Below, one piece after another: positions 35,981 to 45,847 of a stretch of 64,000 nt of DNA. The stretch comes from Gimesia benthica (GTDB lineage: Bacteria; Planctomycetota; Planctomycetia; Planctomycetales; Planctomycetaceae). Each line of letters opens with the position of its first letter. Position 1 is the stretch's first letter. A program made the translations under genes and the position numbers. The notes beneath the pieces were generated by a model. That model made no database searches. It had not been told where the DNA came from and saw only the letters and a list, made by a program, of their open reading frames with translations. The stretch spans positions 4,062,501 through 4,126,500 of the forward strand of contig NZ_CP043930.1 of NCBI RefSeq assembly GCF_009720525.1, written 5' to 3'.

Positions 35981-38338
35981 ATGCACACTTATAAGCCATT
36001 AACTCGGGTCTCTGCCAAGCTGCGAAAGTGGTCAATCTCTGATCGCCTCAAGTGCGCGTTTGGACTACTGGTGCTGGTTCAGGTAGTCAGTGGAGCCGTG
36101 ACTCTATATCAGCTATCCAACATCAATCATGACATTTCTCAACTGGTGACCGTAGAAGAGCCTCTCGAAGCTTCAATTCTGGAGATGGAAATCGAAGCAG
36201 GCAAGATGGCGCGGGCGGTGCTCGACTATGTCCGTGATAGAGACAAAGAGCATCTAGAGAAACTGATCCTTGCCAGGGACCACTTTCAGGAGAATTACCG
36301 TCGCTATCAGAAACTGGCACTATCCGATCTGGGGTCGGATCTAAACAGGCGGATCGAATCAGATTATGCGGAATACAATCGCATGTCCGCTGAACTTGTA
36401 AGGCTGGTAGACAAACGGGATGCATCCTTGCACGTCTTCGTAAATTATGTCAAGCAGATCGATCAATTAATTGGAAAAGAGCACAGAGAGGCGGATCGGA
36501 TTCCCTCTGAAGCAGAGCTGATAAAAGCAGATGCATCTCATAACATGGAGAAGTATCTCAATATTACGTTTGGCTCAATTGAAGAATATATCGTTCAGCG
36601 AAATCAGAATTTGCTGATGAGGATCTTTGATGCAGAACGTAAATTCCGGATGTTCGAAGCACAATATCTGCTCTCAATCTCCAACCAGTTGGAATTACAG
36701 CGAATGAACGAAATTGATTCGCTGTTTGAAAAGGCAACGACATATGGCAATCAGATCGTAAATGTAACAGATGATATTGATCACCAGTTGGCAGGTTATG
36801 AACAGAAGCTGGAGACGATCAATGAGTTGTTGCACAATCAGATCCATCCGCTGATTCACGCAAATACTGTTAAAGCAACTTATCACGCAGATGCTTCTAT
36901 CCACTCAGCGATACTCGTCATCAGCATCCTCGCGTTTATTGGGACAATTTTTGCCTTATTCTCAGTATGGATAATTTCTCGAGGAATTGTATCTCCCATC
37001 TTAGAGCTCTCCCGAAGTGCGGAAAAAATCGCAGCAGGTGACGTGGACCATCGCATCCAAGTGGAATCACAAGATGAAGTCGGACGTCTGGCCAATACCT
37101 TTAATCACATGGTAGAAGATCTGGTCATTGCACAACAGGAAGCAGAGAACGCCAGTAAGATTAAGACCGCATTCCTCGCAAATATGAGTCATGAGATTCG
37201 GACTCCCATGACAGCTATTTTGGGATTTGCAGAGATAATGCGGCAGCGTAATCAGGATTCGGAGACATTACGTCATCTAGATACCATTAAAAAGAATGGC
37301 GAGTACCTGTTGGAATTGATAAATGACATTCTGGATGTTTCCAAAATTGAAGCAGATAAACTGGACGTCGAAGCAATCGAGTGTTCATTGACAGAGCTGG
37401 TGGATGATGTCAAAACTCTGATGGAAATCCGGGCCATCGACAAAGGACTTGATCTGAACATTCAAGTGGAAGGTCAGGTTCCCAACTGGATTGAAAGTGA
37501 TCCGGTTCGACTACGACAGATTCTGATTAATCTCTTAAGTAACGCCATTAAATTCACCAGAGAAGGCAGTGTTCAGCTGGTACTGAGAGCGGTCGCCCTT
37601 GATTCAAACGAGCAAGGCCTGCAATTCGATGTAATAGATACGGGCATCGGGATGACAGAGACTCAGCTCTCGCGGTTGTTTCAACCTTTTGTGCAGGCAG
37701 ACTGTTCAACCACTCGTAAATTCGGAGGGACGGGACTCGGATTGACGATCTGTAAACGACTGACTTATATTCTGGGGGGCGAAATTTCGGTGTCGAGCGA
37801 ATACGGTAAGGGAACCATATTTACTGTGACAATAAAGGCCGGAAATCTACAGTCTGAAGAATATGTAGATCAGACTACATTCGCACGTCAGGGAAAACAG
37901 AACGTTCTCAGTCAGCCAGGATCAGCAGGCAGCGAAAGCTATCGAATTTTAGTCGCTGAAGACGGACCGGATAATCAGAGGTTGATTCGCTATTTTCTGC
38001 AAAAGGCTGGCCATGAAGTGACCCTGGCTGAAAATGGCCTCATTGCAGTCAGGCTTGCGCAGGAAGCACTAGAAAGAGGAAATGCATTTGATGTGATCCT
38101 GATGGATATGCAGATGCCCGAACTGGATGGTTACGGGGCGACGAAGCAGCTCAGGGCGTCTGGTTATCGACTTCCAATTATTGCTTTAACGGCCCATTCC
38201 ATGTCTGGATCTCGGGAAGAATGCCTTGCAGCAGGTTGTGACAGTTTTGCTACGAAACCGATACAGTTGGAGCAATTGTCTTCAATCATGCGTGAGTGTG
38301 TAACTAACTCTCAGGAACAGGCTCAGTTGAATCTATAG
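35981..38338 (+). CDS. Hybrid sensor histidine kinase / response regulator
   Basis: 785 residues. First helix about 26-45, a long helical extracytoplasmic sensor (about 46-305), second helix 309-332, HAMP (about 334-385), DHp with phospho-accepting His404 in NMSHEIRTPM, HATPase (N box LINLLSNAIKFT about 514; GIGM; GGTGLGL) and a C-terminal receiver with phospho-acceptor in VILMDMQMP (about 705-712). A phosphorelay protein that senses an unknown external signal. ATG at 35981 has no good ribosome binding site; translation might be coupled to a leader frame. Confidence 0.92.
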   Translation: MHTYKPLTRVSAKLRKWSISDRLKCAFGLLVLVQVVSGAVTLYQLSNINHDISQLVTVEEPLEASILEMEIEAGKMARAVLDYVRDRDKEHLEKLILARDHFQENYRRYQKLALSDLGSDLNRRIESDYAEYNRMSAELVRLVDKRDASLHVFVNYVKQIDQLIGKEHREADRIPSEAELIKADASHNMEKYLNITFGSIEEYIVQRNQNLLMRIFDAERKFRMFEAQYLLSISNQLELQRMNEIDSLFEKATTYGNQIVNVTDDIDHQLAGYEQKLETINELLHNQIHPLIHANTVKATYHADASIHSAILVISILAFIGTIFALFSVWIISRGIVSPILELSRSAEKIAAGDVDHRIQVESQDEVGRLANTFNHMVEDLVIAQQEAENASKIKTAFLANMSHEIRTPMTAILGFAEIMRQRNQDSETLRHLDTIKKNGEYLLELINDILDVSKIEADKLDVEAIECSLTELVDDVKTLMEIRAIDKGLDLNIQVEGQVPNWIESDPVRLRQILINLLSNAIKFTREGSVQLVLRAVALDSNEQGLQFDVIDTGIGMTETQLSRLFQPFVQADCSTTRKFGGTGLGLTICKRLTYILGGEISVSSEYGKGTIFTVTIKAGNLQSEEYVDQTTFARQGKQNVLSQPGSAGSESYRILVAEDGPDNQRLIRYFLQKAGHEVTLAENGLIAVRLAQEALERGNAFDVILMDMQMPELDGYGATKQLRASGYRLPIIALTAHSMSGSREECLAAGCDSFATKPIQLEQLSSIMRECVTNSQEQAQLNL

Positions 38339-38339
38339 T

Positions 38340-39314
38340 TCAGTATGCGGCCCGTTCCAGCCGATTATTGATTGTCCTGCCCAGTCCTCTCTCAGGCAAT
38401 CTTAGTGCAACTATGCATTCGACTCCGGATTGATCCAGGTTTCTTAAGGCCGTAAAAAGATTTGCGGCTGCCATTTTTAAATCTCCCGTGGGAGATAAGA
38501 TTTCCTGAGCAGCAAATTCTCGTCCAGCAAGAATTGTCTCAGAAAGTGGATAGAGGCTTAGGACGCCAATCGTCTCGATATCGGGAATTTGATCTAACTG
38601 GTCAATCAGATGCAACCGGGTTCCAGGGGCGTAATGGCGAGGAAGCATTCCCGGGCTGACCTGAGATTTTGTCTCTGCATAATCTTCGATTCTGGCAAGC
38701 CTCACTATTCCTGCACAGGCTTCGATGTCTTCCAGTGAAATTCCCCCAGGACGCAAAAGTACTATAGAATCCTCATTGCATTGGATGACAGTCGACTCAA
38801 CGCCAACCTGGCAGGGGCCACCTTCCAAAATCATGGGAATTTCATCACCCAGTTGTTCTGCTACATGTTGAGCCTGAGTCGGGCTGAGACATCCAAACTT
38901 ATTAGCGCTTGGAGCTGCAATCGGCAGGCCCGCGGCGTTGAGCAGTTCTCGAGCCACAGGATGTGCGGGGATGCGAATTGCGACGGAATCCAGACCTGAA
39001 GTGACCAGATCAGGGATTACAGACTGTTTCGGTAAGACCAGGGTTAAAGGTCCGGGCCAGAACCTCTCGGCGAGTCTTTGTGCTTGAGGCGATAAACCTG
39101 TGGTAAATTCAGCAAGTGAATCGATCTCTGCGACATGAACGATCAGGGGATCAAAATGAGGCCTTTGTTTGACTTCGAAAATTCGGGCGACGGCGTTCGG
39201 GTCTAGCGCATTCGCCCCGAGTCCATAGACGGTCTCTGTCGCGAAAGCGACCAGTTCACCGTTTCGGATCAGTTCTGCAGCTGCAGAAACATCCTGCGTG
39301 ATTCTACATTTCAT
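38340..39314 (-). CDS. tsaC: L-threonylcarbamoyladenylate synthase (Sua5/YrdC type)
   Basis: 324 residues: an N-terminal YrdC domain with FATETVYGLGANALD (about 24-38), RPHFDPLIVHV and the PSANKFGCLSPTQAQHV substrate region, then an extra C-terminal Sua5 domain (about 215-324). It makes the threonylcarbamoyl adenylate used for the t6A base of ANN-decoding tRNAs. ATG at 39314. Convergent with the kinase gene (1 base apart). Confidence 0.9.
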   Translation of the reverse strand: MKCRITQDVSAAAELIRNGELVAFATETVYGLGANALDPNAVARIFEVKQRPHFDPLIVHVAEIDSLAEFTTGLSPQAQRLAERFWPGPLTLVLPKQSVIPDLVTSGLDSVAIRIPAHPVARELLNAAGLPIAAPSANKFGCLSPTQAQHVAEQLGDEIPMILEGGPCQVGVESTVIQCNEDSIVLLRPGGISLEDIEACAGIVRLARIEDYAETKSQVSPGMLPRHYAPGTRLHLIDQLDQIPDIETIGVLSLYPLSETILAGREFAAQEILSPTGDLKMAAANLFTALRNLDQSGVECIVALRLPERGLGRTINNRLERAAY

Positions 39315-39513
39315 GACGAGAGTATATGCAGTTTTACTGCCTGGTTAAATTCGCGGTTGATAGGGGATTAATAGAAAAAGACCCTCGGATCATACTGTTC
39401 TCGACAGCCGGGGCAACCGAAACAGCCTGGGGCTGTCTGTCGATTCGAGTATTAAACGAGAGTCTGTATTTTATCAGGATAAAGTCCCAACGTGATTCAT
39501 TACCCGCTTGAAT

Positions 39514-41526
39514 TTATCCTGAAAACTGAAATCGTTGTGGACTGGCCTGACGATCTGCTGGAATATTGTTTACGAGTTCACCAGGACGCTGGCTCATAAT
39601 GGTATTGATGCCAGCTCGTAAGTCCTGGTCAACGGGACCAATATTCTGCAGTTCTCGTTCAGACATGTTGACTGGGATATCGGGGGTCACACCCGCTCCT
39701 GCCATTTCTCTACCAGTTGGAGAGTAAAATTTCGCAGTCGTCAGCCAGAAAGTGCCGGAAACGGACTGCAGGGGGAAGTGAGTCTGAACTGTTCCCTTCC
39801 CATAAGTCTTTCGACCGACAATCAATCCGCGGCGGTTTTCCTGGACTGCTGCTGCAAAGATTTCACTGGCACTGGCACTGTCGCCATCAACCAGGACAAC
39901 CAGAGGCATCTTCCAGGTCTGATCATGAGTTGCTGTTTCAACAGTGTTGTCACTCTGGTATCTACCACGAGTCGAAACAATTTTCCCACTGGGCACGAAG
40001 CGGTTGGAGACACTGATCGCCTCAGTCAATAATCCTCCCGGGTTGCCCCGCAGGTCAAAAATCAGTGATTGCATACCCTGCTGGTGCAGTTTCCACAACG
40101 CCTGGTCCAGTTCCTGAGAAGTCCCTTCGCCGAATTTCTCCAGGCGGATCAAACCGATTTTCTGTTGGGAATCTACCATTTTTACTTCACTGATATTGGT
40201 GATACGAATCGCCTGACGCTTCAGGTTGACCCGAGCCGTTCGGCTTTCACGACGGACTTCCAGAGCGACGCTCGAACCTGCAGGACCGGTGATCAGATTG
40301 GCGACTTCGTCCAGGGAAAGACCGGCGAGACGTCTCTGGTTGACACCGACGATAACATCACCACGCTGGAGTCCAGCCTGTGCTGCAGAGCCGCCATTCA
40401 AGGTTCGGAGGATAACTGCTCCGTCATCATGGGTTTTCAGTTGTACGCCAACACCGACAATATTATTTCCTCCCGCGTTAACACGTGGACCAGATGTAGT
40501 GGGAGTAAACTCAAACCGCGAGTGCTTATCCAGGGCTTCCAGTGAGCCGTACGCAAATTCGTAAATGACTCCTGTAGCTGGCATCTGTAACTGGCTCCCT
40601 GCGATATCTGCAGCCTGACGCAGTACAGTTACTGCATCCTGAGCAGATCGTGCAGGATTTTGAACCATCAGCTGTTGCCAGCGATTCTGGGCCATGCGGA
40701 TCTGGTCCGGAGAAGCAGACACGCGATTGGTCCTCAGGAAGTTCTGATTTTCAACAGCGAAGATCAGGTTCTGTAACGATTTTTTAGTACGCACATCATA
40801 AGAAGGAGGTTGAACATGACGTGAGTCGATCATTCGGTTTACTTCCAGATAGAAGGAGTAAGCCCGTTGGGGATCCAGAGTCTGTAACGTCCCTACAACT
40901 GACTGGCTGTTATAGCGTTGCGAAATCTTTGCTCTCAGTTCCTGGTTTGGATCCAGTGGGACCTGTTCAGGAAACCGGGTGTCGTATCGTTCCCGGTCAT
41001 ATTGAGGGAGCGATTTCTGCTGTAATTCTCGAATCAGTTCCCGTAATCGCTGGCTATCATAATCAGACTGAAACGAGTCGCGTGTTCGGCGATCTGGAAC
41101 AGAATAATTTTGTTCGGGATACTGGTCACGCATCCGGTTTCGAGTTCGGTCATTGAGGTATTCCTCTCCCGAAAGCAACTGTTTTAATCTGACATCATAA
41201 TCATCCATGCTCAATTCATTGGAGACTGGACGAAATCTCCGATGTCGTTGAGCAGGTTGATAGTCTGAGTCTGATCGATGACGCGGAATAGGCGCGAAAT
41301 CTGAATTTGAAGGGCTTCGATAGCGGTAATCCTCTTCATGATCAAGAGACAGGTCGTAATTACTGCGATAATCGTTCCCCTGGTATGGAGTGTATTCTGC
41401 GGCGTGAGAGAAGGTAGCACATCCTGACAGAAAAACTGCTGTCAGCAGAATTACCATTCCCCAGACCACAAGCCGAGCGGAATTAACAGTTTCAGTTTGA
41501 TTATATTTGCATTGTGATCGATTCAT
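39514..41526 (-). CDS. S41-family C-terminal processing peptidase, lipoprotein
   Basis: 670 residues. Lipoprotein signal with LSGC lipobox (about 33-36), a long Arg/Tyr/Asp-rich, probably disordered N-terminal region (to about 200), a helical region, a PDZ domain (VGVGVQLKTHDDGAVI; GGSAAQAGLQRGDVIVGV, about 355-440), then the S41 peptidase core with nucleophile Ser in GDSASASEIF and Lys in YGKGTVQTHF. CtpA-like proteases trim or degrade envelope proteins. ATG at 41526 with GGAGG upstream. Confidence 0.88.
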   Translation of the reverse strand: MNRSQCKYNQTETVNSARLVVWGMVILLTAVFLSGCATFSHAAEYTPYQGNDYRSNYDLSLDHEEDYRYRSPSNSDFAPIPRHRSDSDYQPAQRHRRFRPVSNELSMDDYDVRLKQLLSGEEYLNDRTRNRMRDQYPEQNYSVPDRRTRDSFQSDYDSQRLRELIRELQQKSLPQYDRERYDTRFPEQVPLDPNQELRAKISQRYNSQSVVGTLQTLDPQRAYSFYLEVNRMIDSRHVQPPSYDVRTKKSLQNLIFAVENQNFLRTNRVSASPDQIRMAQNRWQQLMVQNPARSAQDAVTVLRQAADIAGSQLQMPATGVIYEFAYGSLEALDKHSRFEFTPTTSGPRVNAGGNNIVGVGVQLKTHDDGAVILRTLNGGSAAQAGLQRGDVIVGVNQRRLAGLSLDEVANLITGPAGSSVALEVRRESRTARVNLKRQAIRITNISEVKMVDSQQKIGLIRLEKFGEGTSQELDQALWKLHQQGMQSLIFDLRGNPGGLLTEAISVSNRFVPSGKIVSTRGRYQSDNTVETATHDQTWKMPLVVLVDGDSASASEIFAAAVQENRRGLIVGRKTYGKGTVQTHFPLQSVSGTFWLTTAKFYSPTGREMAGAGVTPDIPVNMSERELQNIGPVDQDLRAGINTIMSQRPGELVNNIPADRQASPQRFQFSG

Positions 41527-41656
41527 GATCCCCTCCGATTTCAGTCGTCTGGCGACTTTGAAGCCCGGCCTATCAACTTCCTCTATGATGGCTTAACGGA
41601 ATAAAAATATGAAAATTAACAGCTCACCTAATGTGTGCCGTTCCACTCTTGCCTTT

Positions 41657-41881
41657 TCAGGCACATTGAGCATTTAAACCCTGGTTGACATTTTCTGAAT
41701 TCATGGCACTCAGGTGCTCTGGTGAATTCTCGGTCTCCAGTAATTCACCCCGAATGACGCGAACGTTCCCGGGAGCTTCAATTCCGATTTTGATTGCCCC
41801 TTTGCCGGTCTTCAAAATCTTGATGACAATGTCTTCACCAATCTGAATTACTTCATCTCGTTTTCTGGTTAATACCAACAT
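41657..41881 (-). CDS. csrA: Carbon storage regulator CsrA
   Basis: 74 residues from ATG at 41881, AGGAG 7 bases upstream; a longer in-frame start at 41911 is rejected. The CsrA signature MLVLTRKRDEVIQIG and the RNA-binding region IGIEAPGNVRVIRGELL are intact; the C-terminus has about 18 additional residues. CsrA binds GGA sites in mRNA leaders to alter translation and decay. Its own ribosome binding site lies in an ACAGGAG context, so self-control is possible. Confidence 0.92.
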   Translation of the reverse strand: MLVLTRKRDEVIQIGEDIVIKILKTGKGAIKIGIEAPGNVRVIRGELLETENSPEHLSAMNSENVNQGLNAQCA

Positions 41882-42584
41882 CGAAATTCTCCTGTTCTGA
41901 TGAAACATCATGTAGATACAAAGATCAGAATGATGTCATGTTGTTGATTTAAAGTGGCTGGTTATACTCTTTAGCATTCAGCGTGCCAATCAATAGTGCG
42001 ACATGTTTATATGTTTGTAACGCGCTGAAATATAGCGGTTTATCGAATGTGATAAAAAACATGCTTCAATAATACTGACTGTGTGCCAGTGTAATATTGA
42101 CAACAACAGAATATACGGTCCCAAAGTTACAAAGGATCAAACTATGGAGCGTCCATTTTATGATTACATGAAACTGGTTTTGCAAGCCTCTATATTCAGC
42201 AAACAGGACGCAGGTGGGAGACTTTGCGTTGTTTTCCCAGTCTTACAGTTGGGCTGGCATGAGAGATGATGGTGAGCCATTTTTGATAACAGTCAGAAGA
42301 CGGGGAACTAAACGCTGGTGGACTCAAAGCATGGTCTTGACGTAATTTCCAAAACCAGTAAACTTCGCCGCCTGATCAGTCTGGTTCAGTCGTCGAGGCC
42401 GAAATGAAAATTTCAGGCTACCTCTCATCAGCAGTTCGTCCTATCTGGAGTTAAGCTGCCAATCTGAACGGGCCCACTGGGTTCAGATGTTGTCATCGGT
42501 GAAACTGACTGAGTCTGATCAAGCGATTGTCATGGAAGGCACATGTTTACCAAGCCAAAGAATTCACGAGAAAGGATTGTGTGA
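41882..42584. other. 703-base intergenic region upstream of csrA and of the helical secreted protein
   Basis: No gene supported. Short plus-strand frames have no ribosome binding sites or family features. Some GGA-containing stretches (for example around 42205-42225) might be CsrA targets, but no clear array of stem-loops is seen. Probably carries divergent promoters. Confidence 0.35.
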
Positions 42585-44234
42585 ATGTATTCCCGCTACC
42601 ACCACACTACTAATCACCACAAGAAACGTAAGGACATGTTGTCTTTTGGACCTCGCGTTCTGTTAATGCTGGTCCTCTCCGGTTTCGTCGTAACCGGTTC
42701 TTATTCGAGTGCATTTGCACAATCACCGAATGACGACAACAGCAAGCTGGTCAATGACCTGCTCCGCTTGCTGGAAAAATCTGAACTCGCAACTCGAGAT
42801 CGAGAGTACAAGCCGTCTGGTCTCGATATGCCTCCTGCTCCGCAACTGAATCTCTCTCGTGTGAACATCAATGAAGTCAGAGATACTCTGAATCAGTTTG
42901 CGAGAGATTCTTCAGATCTGGCCATACAACTGAACCGTGTGATGTATCAGGTGCCAGGAGTAAGAGAATATGTTGCCGATGTTTTGAAAGTACGGGCACG
43001 TGCTTCCATTCTGGCAGATCGCGTTCGTCGGACAAATGATTTAAACCAGATTGCAGCTGAATATGGTGAGATCGATCAACTCTGGAGGGTTGTCTCCCTG
43101 CAACTGGATCAGGTACGTGGCCTGGATCGTCAGTCGCGTAATCTGATTGCCAGTATGAATGCTGCCGAACGAAAACTGGGCGACCTGCTACAGACTGGAC
43201 CACAGCTCAAACGGACAGATCTCCTGCGTCAGACCTCTGCTTTGAGTAATGCACTCGCCATCTTGATTCAAGATGTAGAGTTCGAGCTGTCTCGCGAACC
43301 GCAACGCCTCGAACTGGTAAGGCAGGGGCAGGAAATTGAACAGAGAATGATCCAGGTCACAAATCTAATCATTGATCGGCAGAGCTATGATTCCATCAAG
43401 CGGGAATATCTGGCATTCCGCGATGCGTGGAATACCTATGCCACTCGCCTGCGTTCGTACAATGATCGCATAATAAGTCGTGGTATTCAGCGAGTCATAC
43501 AACAGGATCGTTCGATTCAGGAACTGCTCTGGTTACCACAGGATGGTGCCAATCTCCAGGAAGTAGCGCACTTGACAGAAGCGCTGAAACGCGATGTGGA
43601 CGAATTCTATCGTCGTGCTACTCTGCGTTTGCTGATTAGCTTGCCTCCTGCTAATTATCTGGCTACTTCGGATGAATTCTATGGTACTGTTGAGAATCTG
43701 ATCGACACAGTCAATCATAATGAATCGACGGCGAATCTGATTACTTCTTTCCAGTACATTGAGTCTTCCTGGAAAGATTTCTCCGCAATGTTCCATACTG
43801 TCGAAAGTCCTGCCGCGTTGCAGTTGCTTGATAAGGTGGATAACTCAATCAATGCTCTGAGGGTAGCACTGAGAATTGAAGCACCTTCCGACAGTATTGA
43901 TATGGCCAAACTGGTTGTTGCTCTGGAAACCCAGAGTACTCAGTTGTCGCTCATCGCTGAGCAGTGGCTGGCAACCGAGTCTCCCTCTTTCAGGCAGGCA
44001 ACACAGAATTCCATTCGAAATTTTTCAAACACGGCACATGAACTGCATCGCATCGTACTGATGCAGCCCGTTTCCATGAATCTGGTTCGATCCAAAAGTA
44101 ACGAACTGTTCGAAAAATGGTTTCAGGTGCATGAGAAAATTTCGCGTTGCGAAACTCATGAAAAATATCAGTTGCAGGAAACAGCTGTCCGTATCACTCA
44201 GATGCTGATGGATCTGCGATATGCAACTAAATAA
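42585..44234 (+). CDS. Secreted helical protein, unknown function
   Basis: 549 residues, a signal peptide (about 18-45, ending in SSAFAQ), then an almost wholly alpha-helical protein rich in Leu, Arg and Gln, probably a solenoid or long bundle (repeated helices such as ARASILADRVRRTNDLNQI; ALSNALAILIQDVEFELSRE). No enzymatic motif. ATG at 42585 with AAAGGA 9 bases upstream. Likely periplasmic. Proteins of this sort are frequent in planctomycetes, but no function can be assigned. Confidence 0.7.
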   Translation: MYSRYHHTTNHHKKRKDMLSFGPRVLLMLVLSGFVVTGSYSSAFAQSPNDDNSKLVNDLLRLLEKSELATRDREYKPSGLDMPPAPQLNLSRVNINEVRDTLNQFARDSSDLAIQLNRVMYQVPGVREYVADVLKVRARASILADRVRRTNDLNQIAAEYGEIDQLWRVVSLQLDQVRGLDRQSRNLIASMNAAERKLGDLLQTGPQLKRTDLLRQTSALSNALAILIQDVEFELSREPQRLELVRQGQEIEQRMIQVTNLIIDRQSYDSIKREYLAFRDAWNTYATRLRSYNDRIISRGIQRVIQQDRSIQELLWLPQDGANLQEVAHLTEALKRDVDEFYRRATLRLLISLPPANYLATSDEFYGTVENLIDTVNHNESTANLITSFQYIESSWKDFSAMFHTVESPAALQLLDKVDNSINALRVALRIEAPSDSIDMAKLVVALETQSTQLSLIAEQWLATESPSFRQATQNSIRNFSNTAHELHRIVLMQPVSMNLVRSKSNELFEKWFQVHEKISRCETHEKYQLQETAVRITQMLMDLRYATK

Positions 44235-44262
44235 ACTGAAGTAAGAGTTATGAATTTCAAAG

Positions 44263-44289
44263 CAGGGCCCTCATTCCATGGGGGCTCTG
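44263..44289 (+). terminator. Possible terminator
   Basis: 8-bp stem CAGGGCCC (44263-44270) with GGGCTCTG (44282-44289), one G-U pair, 11-nt loop, followed by a short T-rich stretch. Lies just after the helical secreted protein gene. Confidence 0.45.
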
Positions 44290-44353
44290 TTCTTGCGCAT
44301 TGAAAGTTGCAGAATGGCATATAAGCAGGAATCCAGATGAGAGGGCTCGATCG

Positions 44354-45187
44354 ATGAATTCGCCTCCCACACCAGAGGAACATCCCAGCGGTTCGCCCGG
44401 AAGTCAGGATGAAACTGACTGGGTAGACTCGATCGTTGCGTTCTTTGAAGCAATGCAGCGGTTCTTTCGGATTCGAGTTCTGGCTCTGCATCGTGATCGG
44501 AAAGATCGAATTGAAACACGGAGTACGGCATTGCTTCCCCTGGCAGGATTTACGCTGGGGTTGATAGTCATTGTATTGCTTGCTCTGCTACAGTTTCTCT
44601 GGCCACTGGAAGTTGCCGTACTACTGGTTGCTTCACTGGAGTTATTGTTTTTACGAACCTTTGTGCCAGAATCAATTCCCCAGTGTCGAGAACTTTTGAG
44701 TCAGCGTGGGAATTCTGGTTCAGCTGGTAATCTTTTCGTATTGACGATTGTGTTCATGCTGCTCCGTGTCAGCTTGTTTTATCAGCTCTATGCCGAATCC
44801 GAGTCGTTGCTTCCACCTTCGATTCTGATTCTGATCTCCATTTCACTGGGGACCTGGATTATTCCGTTTTCCATCAGTGTCGTGCAGGCTCAGGATGAAA
44901 CCGCTCGGTGGGTGAACCCCAGATATCCGCTTTCTTTGAAACAGCTGGCTTATGGAAGCTGTTTTCTGATTGTTGTGATTATGGCTGGGAGTTGGTTTGC
45001 GTTGCGTGATCTGGCGCCAGCCCTGGTCGTATCCGGGCTGGTGATTTATTGGGTGATGCGAAAACTGGAAGATCATGATGCAACTGTGACCGACGTGCAT
45101 CTGGAAGGACTGGCTTCATTGTTCCAGATTCTTTTTTTGCTTGCGAGTACGATCGATTTTTCATTTCTGAAAACGGTTTCTGAGTGA
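44354..45187 (+). CDS. CobS-like polytopic membrane protein without catalytic motifs
   Basis: 277 residues from ATG at 44354 (GAGGG about 9 bases upstream; an in-frame earlier start is less likely). About six membrane helices. Helix order and segments resemble CobS (adenosylcobinamide-GDP ribazoletransferase): LLPLAGFTLGLIVI corresponds to the first helix, and LEGLASLFQILFLLAS to the last. But the CobS HLDGLAD motif is replaced by TFVPESIPQ, and the GGxTGD motif by EDHDATVTD, so enzyme activity is unlikely. Alternative: an unrelated membrane protein with similar hydrophobic pattern. Confidence 0.45.
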   Translation: MNSPPTPEEHPSGSPGSQDETDWVDSIVAFFEAMQRFFRIRVLALHRDRKDRIETRSTALLPLAGFTLGLIVIVLLALLQFLWPLEVAVLLVASLELLFLRTFVPESIPQCRELLSQRGNSGSAGNLFVLTIVFMLLRVSLFYQLYAESESLLPPSILILISISLGTWIIPFSISVVQAQDETARWVNPRYPLSLKQLAYGSCFLIVVIMAGSWFALRDLAPALVVSGLVIYWVMRKLEDHDATVTDVHLEGLASLFQILFLLASTIDFSFLKTVSE

Positions 45188-45205
45188 CTTGGCAATCGAT
45201 TGGAG

Positions 45206-45847
45206 TCAGGCACGTCGTCTGAATTCGGCCCGCATTAAGCCATGTGCAAACTGCGTCTGCTGAATGACTCGAAAACCATGCGCTTCCAAGAGCGGTGTGG
45301 GATCGATCAGGGCGGGGGCCTGAATGTTTGAGACCACTTTAAAGAAAAGATACATGGTTTTCAGCCAGAGAGTTGCACGTAGTTGTTGGAGCCTGCTACC
45401 TGCTACCTGAAAGTCTGCATATAACCAGATCGCATCATTGCAGCAGGAATCAGCGATTCTGGTAATGCTCTGACTAAGTGTCGGTTCGTTAAAGACATCG
45501 AGAAAGAAGTTCGTTACGACCAGATTATAGTGATCTTCTGGCATGTTTTCTTTGGAGAGATCACATTTATAAAAGCGAACGCGTGGTCGTGCCTCGGGAA
45601 ACTGTTTGTTTATGCGAGCTTGAGCTAAATCCAGCATGACTTGACTGGAATCGATGTAATGCACTTGAGGGCAGTTTGTCTGTTTCAGGAATTCCAGGAG
45701 AAACCGGCCATCACCCTCACCGATCATTGCTACTTTTTCAACGTGGGATAACTCTGTTAAATACACGGTACGGCAAAGTTGCATCTGATTTCTAAATACA
45801 ATCTTCTCCAATCGCTCAAAGTAGGGAGCGACCCGATTGAAATTCAT
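45206..45847 (-). CDS. SAM-dependent class I methyltransferase
   Basis: 213 residues from ATG at 45847, which overlaps the stop of the membrane protein before it (ATGA at 45844-45847). Motif I VAMIGEGDGRF (about 39-49) with GEGDG, an acidic residue in VHYIDSS (about 58-64), and a motif IV-like NLVVTNFFLDVF (about 108-119). Substrate not evident; coupling to a polytopic membrane protein suggests a lipid or quinone target. The long frame extending upstream to 46360 is not used. Confidence 0.75.
   Translation of the reverse strand: MNFNRVAPYFERLEKIVFRNQMQLCRTVYLTELSHVEKVAMIGEGDGRFLLEFLKQTNCPQVHYIDSSQVMLDLAQARINKQFPEARPRVRFYKCDLSKENMPEDHYNLVVTNFFLDVFNEPTLSQSITRIADSCCNDAIWLYADFQVAGSRLQQLRATLWLKTMYLFFKVVSNIQAPALIDPTPLLEAHGFRVIQQTQFAHGLMRAEFRRRA

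Noticed and set aside
39401-39440. Inverted repeat GACAGCC/GGCTGTC
   Set aside because: Loop of 21 bases and no T run; too weak to call a terminator.
42081-42269. 62-codon open frame upstream of the helical protein
   Set aside because: No ribosome binding site and no family features; likely chance.
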